Positions 24,182 through 33,767 of a DNA stretch of 64,000 nt are shown here, one piece after another; position 1 is the stretch's first letter; the number at the start of each line of letters is the position of its first letter. Source of the DNA: Phycisphaerales bacterium (lineage in GTDB: Bacteria > Planctomycetota > Phycisphaerae > Phycisphaerales > UBA1924); NCBI GenBank assembly GCA_020853975.1, contig JADYXW010000041.1, positions 1 through 64,000 on the forward strand, given 5' to 3'. Position numbers and translations under genes: made by a program. The notes below the pieces were generated by a model. It did not search any database and had not been told where the DNA came from. It saw only the letters and a list, made by a program, of their open reading frames with translations.

Positions 24182-26080
24182 GTGGAGTTTCTCGCGCCAT
24201 CCGCCATGGCCTTGGCTGCGGCTGCAGCTGGCCCCGTGCTGATCCTGCTCTACCTGCTGCGCCTGAGGCGGCGCCCGGTGCGTGTTTCGACGGTGCGCTA
24301 CTGGCCTCATGCTGTGAGGGACGTGCAGGTCAACGTACCGCTTCGGATGCTGCGCCCGTCGTGGCTGCTCCTGCTGCACCTGCTGATCGGGGGGCTCGTT
24401 GTCTGCGCCGTGGGACGCCCCGCGGTGCGCGGCGTGGGAGGGGGCGGGGGCCGCATCGTGCTTCTCATCAACACGTCCGCGTCGATGTCGGCCCTCACGG
24501 CCCGGCCCGGCGCGACTCGGCTGGATGACTCGCTCGCCCGCGCGCGGGAACTGGTGCGTGCGGACCGCGGGTCACCCCCGAGCCAGTTCGCGGTTGTTGC
24601 GTTCGCCTTGGAACCGCACGTGGTCTCCGGCTTCGGGGCCTCTCACCGGGCCACCTTCGACGCGCTCTCGGGCATTTCGGGCACGGACCAACCCGGCGAC
24701 CTCCGGGCGGCTCTTGAGCTCGCGGTTTCGCTGCTCGATGCGGTGGATGAGGAAACACCGCGGGGCGCCATCGCCCTCTTCTCGGATGAGGCCCCACCTA
24801 CCGAGGACGTGCCCGCAGCGGTGCGGGTCGAGCGGCTGGCATTCCAAGGGGAGGCGACTCCGCCAAATCTCGGAATCGTGACCTTTGCCGCGAGGCGCTC
24901 GGAAGCATCCTCAGGTACTGTCGATGGCCTGGTGGAGGTCATCTGGACGGGGACCGACCCAGCCCCGACCGTATTGAGCATCAGTGTGGACGATGATGTC
25001 GTGTCCCGCATCCCGATCATCGCGGCTGGGAACGGGGCAAGAACCGCTGCTTCGTTTCAGATCGCGAACGTGACCGGGGGCGTCCTCCGGGCCGCCCTCC
25101 CAGGAGGGGATGCCCTGACCGCGGACGACTCGGCGGCGCTCATGCTCGCGCCGGCGGCAGACCCCCGGGTGCTGGTCGTGTCTCCGGAGGGCGGACGGAG
25201 CGCGGCGCCGCTGGGTTCGGTGCTGCTGCGCGAAGTGCTCTCCGAACTGCGGACCTCAGGCATCGAGGTGGTCTCCGAGCGGGAGTGGCTCTCGCGGGGC
25301 TCTCCCACGCCGCCACCCCCGTCCCTGATCGTCTTTGACCGCGTGTCACCCAGCACAACACCTGAGTGCCCCTCGCTCACGTTTGGCGCGGATGCCCCCG
25401 GAAGGCCCGGGCTTCTCGGCGCTGGCGAAGGTGGCCCCCCGGGCGCCGTCTTCTGGGATCGGCGGCACGCAACGCTCAGGCACGTGAGCCTCGACGGCCT
25501 CTCGCTCGACGCCACTCCCCTCGTGACCCCGGTGGAGGGCTGGAAGCCGATCGCGCGGTGCACCGCCTCGCCCATCATCCTCTCAAACGCCGCGGACCGG
25601 TGGCCACGGCTGCTCGTGACTTTCGACCTCACGCGGTCAAACTGGCCTGTGCAGCCCGGGTTTCCGGTGTTTGTCGCCTCGGCCGTGGATTTCCTCACCT
25701 CGCGTGAAGCGCTCTCGCGAGGCGAGGGCTTCACCACGGCCGAGCCCATCGAGATACCCACGGCCCCGGGAACGAGCGTCTCGGTCGAAGGTCCGGACTC
25801 GGCAACCGCCGTCGCGGGCCCCGGAGCAGTGGTCGCGACCATCCCGCCTCTCGCCCGGGTGGGGCTGTACAGCGCGGGGGGAAGGTCGCTGGCGGTCAAC
25901 GTGCTCAACGCCTCGGAATCATCGCTCCACGGCCCCGCACGTGTCGCGCGAGCAACGAGTGGCGATGCCGCCCCCGCGAATCCCAAGGAACGGCGCGAGG
26001 TCTGGCACTGGTTCGCGGCCGGCGCGCTGGCACTGCTGTGCGTCGAGTGGCTTGTGTACGCGCGGGCCGTCCGCGTGTGA
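24182..26080 (+). CDS. BatA/VWA-domain membrane protein
   Basis: The 632-residue protein begins with the BatA N-terminal pair of membrane segments (AMALAAAAAGPVLILLYLLRLRR and PSWLLLLHLLIGGLVVCAVGRP). It continues with a von Willebrand factor A domain and ends with a C-terminal membrane segment followed by a short tail. Such proteins often belong to Bat/MoxR stress or envelope systems. The metal-ion site that is normally DxSxS reads INTSASM, so the first aspartate is an asparagine and metal binding may be impaired. No MoxR ATPase or DUF58 partner gene is adjacent. The start is a GTG directly after a -10-like TATGCT. It is convergent with the HNH gene. Confidence 0.85.
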   Translation: MEFLAPSAMALAAAAAGPVLILLYLLRLRRRPVRVSTVRYWPHAVRDVQVNVPLRMLRPSWLLLLHLLIGGLVVCAVGRPAVRGVGGGGGRIVLLINTSASMSALTARPGATRLDDSLARARELVRADRGSPPSQFAVVAFALEPHVVSGFGASHRATFDALSGISGTDQPGDLRAALELAVSLLDAVDEETPRGAIALFSDEAPPTEDVPAAVRVERLAFQGEATPPNLGIVTFAARRSEASSGTVDGLVEVIWTGTDPAPTVLSISVDDDVVSRIPIIAAGNGARTAASFQIANVTGGVLRAALPGGDALTADDSAALMLAPAADPRVLVVSPEGGRSAAPLGSVLLREVLSELRTSGIEVVSEREWLSRGSPTPPPPSLIVFDRVSPSTTPECPSLTFGADAPGRPGLLGAGEGGPPGAVFWDRRHATLRHVSLDGLSLDATPLVTPVEGWKPIARCTASPIILSNAADRWPRLLVTFDLTRSNWPVQPGFPVFVASAVDFLTSREALSRGEGFTTAEPIEIPTAPGTSVSVEGPDSATAVAGPGAVVATIPPLARVGLYSAGGRSLAVNVLNASESSLHGPARVARATSGDAAPANPKERREVWHWFAAGALALLCVEWLVYARAVRV

Positions 26081-26113
26081 GGCCGACTCGGGCGGGCCCA
26101 CGCCGAGCCCCGA

Positions 26114-26851
26114 TCAGCCCAGCTCCACACTCCAGTACGCGTGGTCGAGGAACGCACGCCACGACTGGTACTTCTCGTTTCCGAGCCGGAGCATGATCAG
26201 GGGGTTTCGCTTCGGACGCTCGGGCTTGCGGATGAGCCGCATGTGCGCCTCGTCGGGCGTGCGTCCGCCCTTCTTGGCGTTGCACTTGATGCAAGCGCAG
26301 ACGAGGTTTTCCCACGAGTCACCGCCGCCCTGGGCGCGAGGGCGCACGTGGTCGATCGACAGGTCGCTCGTGGGATAGATGCGGCCGCAGTACTGGCAAC
26401 GGTTGCGATCGCGGGCAAAGAGGTTTCGGCGGTTGAGCTTCACGCTCTGCGCCGGCAGTCGCTCATAGCCAAGCAGTCGGATGATGCGTGGCACGGCGAT
26501 CTCGAACCGTACCGTGCGGACCCAGTCGTGGCGCTCCCGCTCCATCTCGCGAGCGAGCGCGGAGACCTCGATCCAGGACTCAAGGTCATAGGTCAGGTAC
26601 CGTCCCGCGCCGGCGCCGTCGGTCTCGACGTGAATGATCTCCGCGATGCTGCGCGAGAGCAGGCTGAAGGCGCGCTTCGCGGGCACGACACGCATCGCGG
26701 CGAACGCCTTATTGAGCACCAGCACCTTGGACCCGAGCCCGCCGGCTTCCGACGCCGCCAGCGCCGCCGCGAGGTCCGACGGCACCACCCCGGCGCCGTC
26801 CAGCGTCTCATCCCCACGACCACCAGCCGGTTCACCAGTCCTGCGGTGCAT
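26114..26851 (-). CDS. HNH endonuclease family protein
   Basis: The 245-residue protein has a variable N-terminal region (SKVLVLNKAFAAMRVVPAKRAFSLL) and a central HNH domain: CQYCGRIYPTSDLSIDHVRPRAQGG with a second zinc pair in CACIKCNAKKGGRTPDEA. This is the widespread chromosomal HNH type with a PRIIRLLGYERLP linker, found in many bacteria outside restriction systems. It probably cuts DNA, but the target is unknown. The ATG at 26851 has GGAGG 9 bases upstream; the longer track start adds an implausible Arg/Ser-rich stretch. A TATAAC hexamer about 30 bases upstream may be its -10. No methyltransferase or mobile element is nearby. Confidence 0.88.
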   Translation of the reverse strand: MHRRTGEPAGGRGDETLDGAGVVPSDLAAALAASEAGGLGSKVLVLNKAFAAMRVVPAKRAFSLLSRSIAEIIHVETDGAGAGRYLTYDLESWIEVSALAREMERERHDWVRTVRFEIAVPRIIRLLGYERLPAQSVKLNRRNLFARDRNRCQYCGRIYPTSDLSIDHVRPRAQGGGDSWENLVCACIKCNAKKGGRTPDEAHMRLIRKPERPKRNPLIMLRLGNEKYQSWRAFLDHAYWSVELG

Positions 26852-26936
26852 GACAGCGTCCCTCCGGGACGACCTAGTTATAGCGACGTTTGGGACGTGG
26901 TGCAATAGCGCCCGCATCCGGAAACCCCCCGCGCGC

Positions 26937-27275
26937 CTAGGCACCCACCCGTTGCGGGTCCGGGAAGTCCCGGTAGAGTGCGCTCTGGAAGTCCGTGACC
27001 ATCGAATAGACCGGCATGTGCAGCCGCTCGACCTCACCCGTCCTGGTTGCCACTTCGCCAAAGGCCATGTCGAACTGGGCGAGGTCGCGGAAGGCGATGG
27101 AGATGTGGAACTCGCCCAATCCCGCGGGGCCGAACCCGAACTTCCGCCTCGTGATCCGCCACGATTCCAGCCGCCCCAGGTCCCGCAGGTGGCCCAGGTA
27201 ATGGCTGACCGCCTGACAGAACTCCAGGTCCTTTCGGCTGTCCTTCAGGTTGACCCAGATCTCGTAGTGGTTCAT
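26937..27275 (-). CDS. Small conserved protein (DUF6614-like)
   Basis: The 112-residue cytoplasmic protein has no membrane segment or signal peptide. The alternation of strands and helices (HYEIWVNLKD, EFCQAVSHYLGHLRDLG, SWRITRRKFGFGPAGLGEFHISIAF, LHMPVYSMVTDFQSALYRDFPDPQR) suggests a ferredoxin-like or dimeric alpha-beta barrel fold. It resembles my memory of the DUF6614 family, which has no known function. The ATG is preceded by TAACCT with a 6-base gap and no Shine-Dalgarno, consistent with a leaderless transcript. Confidence 0.7.
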   Translation of the reverse strand: MNHYEIWVNLKDSRKDLEFCQAVSHYLGHLRDLGRLESWRITRRKFGFGPAGLGEFHISIAFRDLAQFDMAFGEVATRTGEVERLHMPVYSMVTDFQSALYRDFPDPQRVGA

Positions 27276-27281
27276 GCCACA

Positions 27282-27287
27282 AGGTTA
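27282..27287 (-). promoter_or_regulatory. Candidate -10 of the gene at 27275
   Basis: On the minus strand TAACCT is followed by TGTGGC (6 bases) and the ATG. The same hexamer precedes rlmE. Confidence 0.45.
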
Positions 27288-27305
27288 CGCGGAATCCCCC
27301 GAGGC

Positions 27306-28277
27306 TTATGCCGGGGCGACGCCCCGTCCGGTGCTCCCGGCCAGCCGCCTCAGGACGGTTTGGGCAACGACAAAGGCGAGCAGAACCGCGGCGACGAGCA
27401 TTTGGACCGCACCGGGCGAAAGCCCCGGCTCATAGGCGGGCAGCACGAGCGCCAACCCCACGACGTGCACCCCGACCAGCGTGCCAAGGACCGAGCCCCG
27501 CCCTCCGGTAATGAGCGTGCCCCCGATCACGACAGAGGCGATGGCGTCCAGCTCCATGCCTTGCGATTGATCGTGGGACGCTGTGGGCACATAGAGCAGT
27601 GCGGCGATTCCCGCCACGCCCGCAAGCGCTCCGCTGAGCACGTAGGTCGCAACACGAACTCGCGCCACGGGAACGCGGCCGGAGCAAGCCACAGGGTTAT
27701 CCCCCAGGGCCCGGACCCATCTACCGCCAACGCCGCGGAAGTCCCAGACGATGGCACAGCCGGCCACACCAAGCACACAGAGTGAGGTTACGGTCGATTC
27801 CGTCCTGCCGAGGCTCCAGGCCCACCCCGGTAACTCTCCGAAGTAGCCGCGCTGCAGAGAGAGCGGCTCGGTGCTCAGCATCAGGGCCGCCCCGCGCGCC
27901 AGGAACATGCCCGCAAGGGTCACGATGAACGCCGGAAGCCCCAGTCGCTGCACCGCGAGGCCCTGGGTGGCCCCCGCGATGAGCCCGACGAGCGGCCCGC
28001 AAGCCACCGCGAGCGCGGGGGGCACCCCGGCCTGCGCGGCCCACACCGTCACAAAGGCGGAGAGGGTCGCCACGGCACCGACCGCCAGGTCGATCCCCCC
28101 GGCGATCACCACCCAGGTCATGCCGATCGAGACAAGGATCAGCGGGGCCCGCGAAGTCCAGAGGCCGGAGACGACTCCGGCGGCATCAAAGCCCGGGTAG
28201 CGGACCTCCGCGATGACCAGCATGCACACCAGCACCACCGGGCCGACCAGCGTTGGCAGAAGCGCTCGCCAGTTCAA
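27306..28277 (-). CDS. Sugar-type ABC transporter permease (RbsC/YjfF-like)
   Basis: The 323-residue inner-membrane permease has eight to ten hydrophobic segments. It matches the branched RbsC/LivH type: IGMTWVVIAGGIDLAVGAVATLSAF, the coupling-loop region RWVRALGDNPVACSGRVPVARVR, and the conserved ASVVIGGTLITGGRGSVLGTLVG. It overlaps the preceding permease by ATGA, so the two probably form a heterodimer, as YtfT/YjfF do in galactofuranose uptake. No ATPase or binding-protein gene is in the window. The substrate cannot be determined. Confidence 0.9.
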   Translation of the reverse strand: MNWRALLPTLVGPVVLVCMLVIAEVRYPGFDAAGVVSGLWTSRAPLILVSIGMTWVVIAGGIDLAVGAVATLSAFVTVWAAQAGVPPALAVACGPLVGLIAGATQGLAVQRLGLPAFIVTLAGMFLARGAALMLSTEPLSLQRGYFGELPGWAWSLGRTESTVTSLCVLGVAGCAIVWDFRGVGGRWVRALGDNPVACSGRVPVARVRVATYVLSGALAGVAGIAALLYVPTASHDQSQGMELDAIASVVIGGTLITGGRGSVLGTLVGVHVVGLALVLPAYEPGLSPGAVQMLVAAVLLAFVVAQTVLRRLAGSTGRGVAPA

Positions 28278-29305
28278 GACCTGCCCCCCTGAGCCAACGC
28301 GGCAGAACCTCCGCCCAGGGCGCGAGCCCCGGCGACCGCGACCAGTGCCTTGGTCACCAGTATGAGGCCGGGCGCCACGCCCCAGATGTCAAGCAGCACC
28401 GTCGCGGCCTGCATCAGGAGTGCCCCGAGCGCAGCGCCCAGCACCGCGGCTCGCCCACCCCGGAGCGAACCACCACCAATGACCACAGCGAGAATGGCGT
28501 CAAGCTCGATGGCCAGGCCCGTCGAGTTCGGATCAGCGGTCTGGATGTCTGCGCAGACCAGGACGCCCGCGATCGCGCTGCACAGACCCGCGATGCCGAA
28601 CGTCGCGAGCGCCAGCGCGAGGACAGGCACGCCCGAGCGCCGCGCCGCGTCTCTGGAGTCTCCCAGCGTCTGGAGCATGAGCCCCAATGGCCAGATGCGT
28701 ACGAAAAGCCACGCGGCAAGGACTGTGAGACCGGCGATCAGGAGCGGCACCGGCAGCACTCCGACCGAGCCGTTCGCGAGCCAGCCGGAGAGAGGATCCT
28801 GGAATGGTCGGTTGAGACCGGACGTGATGGCCTGCGCGGCACCGCGACACCCAACCATCGTCACGAGCGTCGCGACGACCGCCGGCAGCCCGAGCCAAGC
28901 GACCAGCACCCCCGAAACCACGCCGCAGGTCAGCCCACAGAGAAGGGCGGCGGCGATTGGCCAGGGCCCCCCCAACCCGGACTGAGACGCGAGCGTGGCC
29001 CCCGCCACAGCGGACAGTGCCATGACCGAGCCCGTGGAGAGATCGATCGCGCCCGTCGCGATCACCAGGCACATGCCGACGGAGACGATCACCACCGGCG
29101 CGCCGTTCAGCAGTACATCCAGCACCGCCCCGACCGCACGGCCGTGGACGATCGTGATGCTAAAAAACCCCGGTGTACACACCGCCGCAACCATGACGAC
29201 AAGGGCCATGCAGACGCCCGGGAGCATGCGGCGCGCGCGGGCCGAAAGCTGGACGGCTCGCCTGGGAACCGCGAGGGGCTGGGCGGCTCCCCCCCGAGCG
29301 CTCAC
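28274..29305 (-). CDS. Sugar-type ABC transporter permease (RbsC/YtfT-like)
   Basis: The first permease of the pair, 343 residues, has a basic cytoplasmic N-terminus and multiple membrane segments. Family signatures are VSVGMCLVIATGAIDLSTGSVMALSAV, the loop LMLQTLGDSRDAARRSGVPV and AILAVVIGGGSLRGGRAAVLGAALG. It overlaps the upstream TPR-type gene by 4 bases and the downstream permease by 4 bases, so all three are likely translated from one message. That arrangement, permeases behind a TPR membrane protein and without the ATPase or binding protein, is unusual for this transporter type. Confidence 0.9.
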   Translation of the reverse strand: MSARGGAAQPLAVPRRAVQLSARARRMLPGVCMALVVMVAAVCTPGFFSITIVHGRAVGAVLDVLLNGAPVVIVSVGMCLVIATGAIDLSTGSVMALSAVAGATLASQSGLGGPWPIAAALLCGLTCGVVSGVLVAWLGLPAVVATLVTMVGCRGAAQAITSGLNRPFQDPLSGWLANGSVGVLPVPLLIAGLTVLAAWLFVRIWPLGLMLQTLGDSRDAARRSGVPVLALALATFGIAGLCSAIAGVLVCADIQTADPNSTGLAIELDAILAVVIGGGSLRGGRAAVLGAALGALLMQAATVLLDIWGVAPGLILVTKALVAVAGARALGGGSAALAQGGRS

Positions 29306-30159
29306 CGCTTGGGTCCGTCAGTGGCCGGAGGCGGCTCGCCCTGGGGCGGGGTCTGATCGGGGGGGGGTGTCGGGGGAACGGTCGCCGGGGGAGTCGCGCC
29401 CGGATCGCCGACCGCGGGCGCGGGCGGTGCCGGGGGCGGCGGGGGCTTTGGAACCTGAGCGTCCAGAGGCAGAGGCGGGGTGGCCTTCAGCTCGTCCAGC
29501 TCCTTCACTCGCTGTTCCGCGACCTTCTTGTGCAGCACGTACGTCGTGCCGTCGACCAGCGAGGCGATACGGTTGTACCACTGTGCAGCCTCGTCCCAGT
29601 TGCGACGGCACTCCGCCACAGCCGCCAGCCCGTACATCGCGTTCACGCGGGTCAGGAGATTCCCGGAGCTGGTCGAGGCGTCATCGTGCACTCGCTGGTA
29701 GAGCGCTGCGGCCTGTGTGAGGTAGTCCTCGCGGTCCGTGTCGGCCAGGGCGTCTTCGGGCTTGGCCAGCGCTCCCGTCGGAGAGCCCTGCTCGCTCACC
29801 GCGAGCTCGGCCCCGATCTTCATGCGGCGACGTACCGCGTCCACGTATCGATCGGCAGCTTCAAGACGCGCAAGCATGCTCACTGCGCGCACGCCCTCGA
29901 ACTCCGTGGCGACCGCCGCGAGCGCAGACGGGCTGGCGCTCGCACCCGCACGCGCAAGCTCGAACTCCGCAAAGGCCTTGTCGACTCGCTGCGACTGGCC
30001 CACCTGGTAACGGAGGTAGAGCGTGTACCCGACGGCGCTGAGGGCCGCGACCATCAGGATCGGCGTCCCCCATTTCCGGAGCCAGTCGATGAAGTCCTGA
30101 TTGAGCAGAGACTCTTCAAGACCTGCCCGTTCGCGGATCTGTGTCTGTCTTTCGTCCAT
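29302..30159 (-). CDS. Membrane-anchored TPR-like protein
   Basis: The 285-residue protein starts with a cytoplasmic stretch. One membrane anchor follows (WGTPILMVAALSAVGYTLYLRY, about residues 31-52), then a helical region with TPR-like pairs (AMYGLAAVAECRRNWDEAAQWYNRIASL). The tail from about residue 225 is a long Pro/Ala/Gly-rich linker, presumably disordered. The overall plan resembles the YfgM/TPR_21 family of envelope scaffold proteins. GGAG lies 5 bases before the ATG. It heads the three-gene unit with the two permeases, although a functional link is not obvious. Confidence 0.8.
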   Translation of the reverse strand: MDERQTQIRERAGLEESLLNQDFIDWLRKWGTPILMVAALSAVGYTLYLRYQVGQSQRVDKAFAEFELARAGASASPSALAAVATEFEGVRAVSMLARLEAADRYVDAVRRRMKIGAELAVSEQGSPTGALAKPEDALADTDREDYLTQAAALYQRVHDDASTSSGNLLTRVNAMYGLAAVAECRRNWDEAAQWYNRIASLVDGTTYVLHKKVAEQRVKELDELKATPPLPLDAQVPKPPPPPAPPAPAVGDPGATPPATVPPTPPPDQTPPQGEPPPATDGPKR

Positions 30160-30228
30160 ATCGCTCCGTGCCAGTCTTCCGGCGTCGGCCGGACGGGCTC
30201 CATTCGGGATTGGGCCTCGGGGGCAAGT

Positions 30229-31236
30229 CTAGGGGCCCCGCCAAAGGGCCGGGGGCCAGAACCAGAGGGGATCGACCCCCTGCATGGCCCGGTCGCTCAC
30301 CAGCCGGGTTCGAACTGCCCCTGCGAAACCGCCAAGGCCTTCGTGGTCCCTCAGGCTCACACTCACCTCCGGCCCTCCAAGCGGCGGCCCCAGGTCGGAG
30401 CGCAGCCCGACTCTGAGCACCGGGACGCCATCCGCCAGCTTCGCAGCAACCTCCTCCGAGACTTCGGCGCCAGGATCCGAGCAGAGCAGCACCAGGTCCG
30501 CGTGGGGCGCGAGCGTCATCGCGATGTCATGGGCCGCTGCCTCCGCAGCGTCCGGGTTTGCTCTCAACCCGGGCGTGTCCACCCAGCGCACCACGAGCCC
30601 GTCGAGCTCGACAATCGCCCCCACGTGGTCTCGCGTGGTTCCCGGTTCGTCGGCGACGATGGATACGCGACGACCCGCGAGCGCATTGAGCAGCGACGAC
30701 TTCCCGATGTTGGACGGGCCGACGGCCACGACGAGAGGAGGTTCAACCAGCCTCCGGAACTCACTAGAAAGCGGGTCACCCGGCCCTGGAAATGCCACGC
30801 CCGGCCGAGCCCACGCCTCGGGCTGCGCCAGCAGGGCCGGAATGACGCTGGGGCTCACAGCCCGCGCGAGGGTCCAGAGCATCCAGGCTTCCAGATCGCT
30901 GCCGGCTTCCGGGTAGAGCGCCCGGGGGGAGGGGTCCGCCCTCCGGGAGAACCCCCGCGTCCCCAGCCAGTCGATCACGCTTCCCATGACGGCCGGCCCC
31001 CCGTGGGGCATGAGGTGAAGCGAGTCCTCCCACCGGAACACGACCATCTGATCGACGCCGGGCACGTCGACCACACGGGCCTTCCCTGCGTCGAACGGGG
31101 GCAACCCCAGCCGCCTGAGCGCTACGGAGGCATCGGGCCCGAGCACGATGCAGGCCAGCGCGCCGCGCGCGCCAACGGGCGTGGCGAGCGCCCACCAGGG
31201 GCCTGCATGGTCGCTCGCGAGTTCAGGGGTCGGCAT
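30229..31236 (-). CDS. MnmE-like GTPase without the C-terminal CxGK motif
   Basis: The 335-residue protein looks derived from MnmE (TrmE), the tRNA wobble-uridine modification GTPase. Its first part resembles the MnmE N-terminal domain (ALATPVGARGALACIVLG, HLMPHGGPAVMGSVIDWL). A G domain follows: G1 GPSNIGKSSLLNAL, G2 DEPGTTRDH and G3 WVDTPGLR. The G4 NKxD motif is degenerate (GLRSDLG), and the C-terminus lacks the FCIGK cysteine motif and most of the helical domain. tRNA modification by this protein is therefore doubtful. I chose the ATG at 31236, which overlaps the end of coaX by 14 bases; an ATG at 31254 is the alternative. Confidence 0.78.
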   Translation of the reverse strand: MPTPELASDHAGPWWALATPVGARGALACIVLGPDASVALRRLGLPPFDAGKARVVDVPGVDQMVVFRWEDSLHLMPHGGPAVMGSVIDWLGTRGFSRRADPSPRALYPEAGSDLEAWMLWTLARAVSPSVIPALLAQPEAWARPGVAFPGPGDPLSSEFRRLVEPPLVVAVGPSNIGKSSLLNALAGRRVSIVADEPGTTRDHVGAIVELDGLVVRWVDTPGLRANPDAAEAAAHDIAMTLAPHADLVLLCSDPGAEVSEEVAAKLADGVPVLRVGLRSDLGPPLGGPEVSVSLRDHEGLGGFAGAVRTRLVSDRAMQGVDPLWFWPPALWRGP

Positions 31237-32065
31237 CTCGCCCGTCCCGGTCATCGTCGGAAACGGCGGACTCCTCGTGATCGAGGCTTTCGTCTGAGTC
31301 ATCCGCTCCCCAAGCGAGCTTGCATGCCTCGAGTATGCCGATGAGCTGGAGATCGGGCACGATGTGCTCGACCAGGTCGTGGTTCTCAAAGAGGAGAGCC
31401 GCGTCCCCACCGGTCGCGATGATCTGCGGGAACGCGCCGTAAAACTCGGCGTATCGCTCGATGGTCTCTCGCACCGCGCCGCGTGCAGCCGCGAGCACGC
31501 CCAGGAGCATCGCGTGCTGGGTGTCGCGGCCGAAGGGGCCGAGGGCAGGGTCGGGCGGCTCGAACCGCACCGCCGGAAGCTGCGCGGTGCGTGCGTGAAG
31601 GGCCGCGAGCATCATGCCCAGACCGGGCGCGATACACCCGCCATGGAAGACGCCCTCGCCATCCACGAAGTCCACCGTGATCGCCGTCCCCGCGTCAACG
31701 ATGATGCACGCCTGCTCTGCGCGAACAAAGGCGCCGAGCGCGCAGAGGATCCTGTCCTGCCCCACGGTCGAGGCGTCCCGGAGCGTGTGCACAAAGGGCA
31801 ACGGGACATCGGCGCCCGCGTGGAGGGGCGTGACGCCGGACTTCCGAACGGCTGAGGCCAGCGCGTCCCGCGCGGGCGGGTTGACGCTGGCGAGAACCAC
31901 CGGCAGGCCGGGTGAGGCGGCCAACGCTCCGAGAATGGCCCCGGCGGCGGCGGCCGGGTCATTGCACGGGAACGAGGCCGGGTCGATGAGATCCCCCTTG
32001 AGGAAGCGGCCGACGCGCGTACGAGAGTTGTTGACCGCGACGGCGATCAGGGAATCGGGCTGCAT
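31223..32065 (-). CDS. coaX: Type III pantothenate kinase
   Basis: It phosphorylates pantothenate in the first committed step of coenzyme A synthesis. The 280-residue protein has the ASKHA-fold motifs DAGTAITVDFVDG (residues about 121-133), VGQDRILCALGA and IIATGGDAALL. The first phosphate-binding motif, usually DxGNT, reads AVNNSRT, so the aspartate and first glycine are replaced. The C-terminal 25 residues are highly acidic (DDSDESLDHEES) and encoded partly under the overlapping GTPase start. A near-consensus TATTAT lies 5 bases before the ATG. Function is likely but the altered first motif deserves testing. Confidence 0.88.
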   Translation of the reverse strand: MQPDSLIAVAVNNSRTRVGRFLKGDLIDPASFPCNDPAAAAGAILGALAASPGLPVVLASVNPPARDALASAVRKSGVTPLHAGADVPLPFVHTLRDASTVGQDRILCALGAFVRAEQACIIVDAGTAITVDFVDGEGVFHGGCIAPGLGMMLAALHARTAQLPAVRFEPPDPALGPFGRDTQHAMLLGVLAAARGAVRETIERYAEFYGAFPQIIATGGDAALLFENHDLVEHIVPDLQLIGILEACKLAWGADDSDESLDHEESAVSDDDRDGRDADP

Positions 32066-32070
32066 GATCG

Positions 32071-32076
32071 ATAATA
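32071..32076 (-). promoter_or_regulatory. Candidate -10 of coaX (TATTAT)
   Basis: TATTAT on the minus strand, close to the TATAAT consensus, ends 5 bases (CGATC) before the ATG. There is no Shine-Dalgarno. This is the clearest leaderless-type start in the window. Confidence 0.6.
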
Positions 32077-32104
32077 CGGCCGACCGGGGGCAAGATGGTG
32101 CCGG

Positions 32105-33166
<1,062 letters not shown>

Positions 33167-33169
33167 TGG

Positions 33170-33559
33170 TCACTTCTCGGCGAGCTTGCGTTTGATCGGT
33201 TCCGGGGACTTGACCTTCACCTGGCCGGTGGCCTTGTTCAGGGCTACCTCGCCCGATTCCTTCTCAGCCAGAGATACCGCCAGGGGCAGGTACCGAGCGG
33301 AAACCTTCCACACTTCCCCCTCGCGTTCGGCGGGGAGCATCAGGGCCTTCTGCGTTTCGGGGTTCTTGAGGGGGAACAGAAGGCCCCCGCCCGACGGGCG
33401 GTCGCACTCGTAGAGGTCGCCGGTGGCCACATCCACGATCACGACCGTCGTTGCTTTTTCGATCTGGTCCCCCGACCTGAGCTGCCAGAAGAGACCCAAG
33501 CCCAGCGCGATGGCTGCGGCGACGAAGAGCACGATGTGCCAGGGCCTCACACCTTCCAT
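33170..33559 (-). CDS. Single-pass membrane protein, function unknown
   Basis: The 129-residue protein has one N-terminal membrane anchor (WHIVLFVAAAIALGLGLFWQL) and an extracytoplasmic domain of about 100 residues (VVIVDVATGDLYECDRPSGGG...KVSARYLPLAVSLAEKESGEVAL). I do not recognise the family. The ATG at 33559 (upstream AGGACGT) avoids an implausible 88-residue extension in the track. It immediately precedes the pseudopilin gene, which suggests a shared envelope role. A TATGCT hexamer lies about 40 bases before the start. Confidence 0.75.
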   Translation of the reverse strand: MEGVRPWHIVLFVAAAIALGLGLFWQLRSGDQIEKATTVVIVDVATGDLYECDRPSGGGLLFPLKNPETQKALMLPAEREGEVWKVSARYLPLAVSLAEKESGEVALNKATGQVKVKSPEPIKRKLAEK

Positions 33560-33756
33560 ACGTCCTGAGACTCCGAAACCACCTTCGAGGGCCGAAGCAT
33601 ATACCTCCAGTCTCCCGGCATGCATCCAGACACCCGACACGAACTGCTGCAACAGTGGCTTTGTACCGCACCGGGCCCTCCCGCCGCAACCGATCGCAAG
33701 GTCTTGACGAAGTCCTAACCGCGGCCTCGCGGCCCGGAGGACTCGTCCGGGCACCC

Positions 33757-33762
33757 TACCAT
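33757..33762 (+). promoter_or_regulatory. Candidate -10 of ispH
   Basis: TACCAT ends 5 bases (CACCC) before the ATG at 33768; no Shine-Dalgarno is present. Confidence 0.45.
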
Positions 33763-33767
33763 CACCC

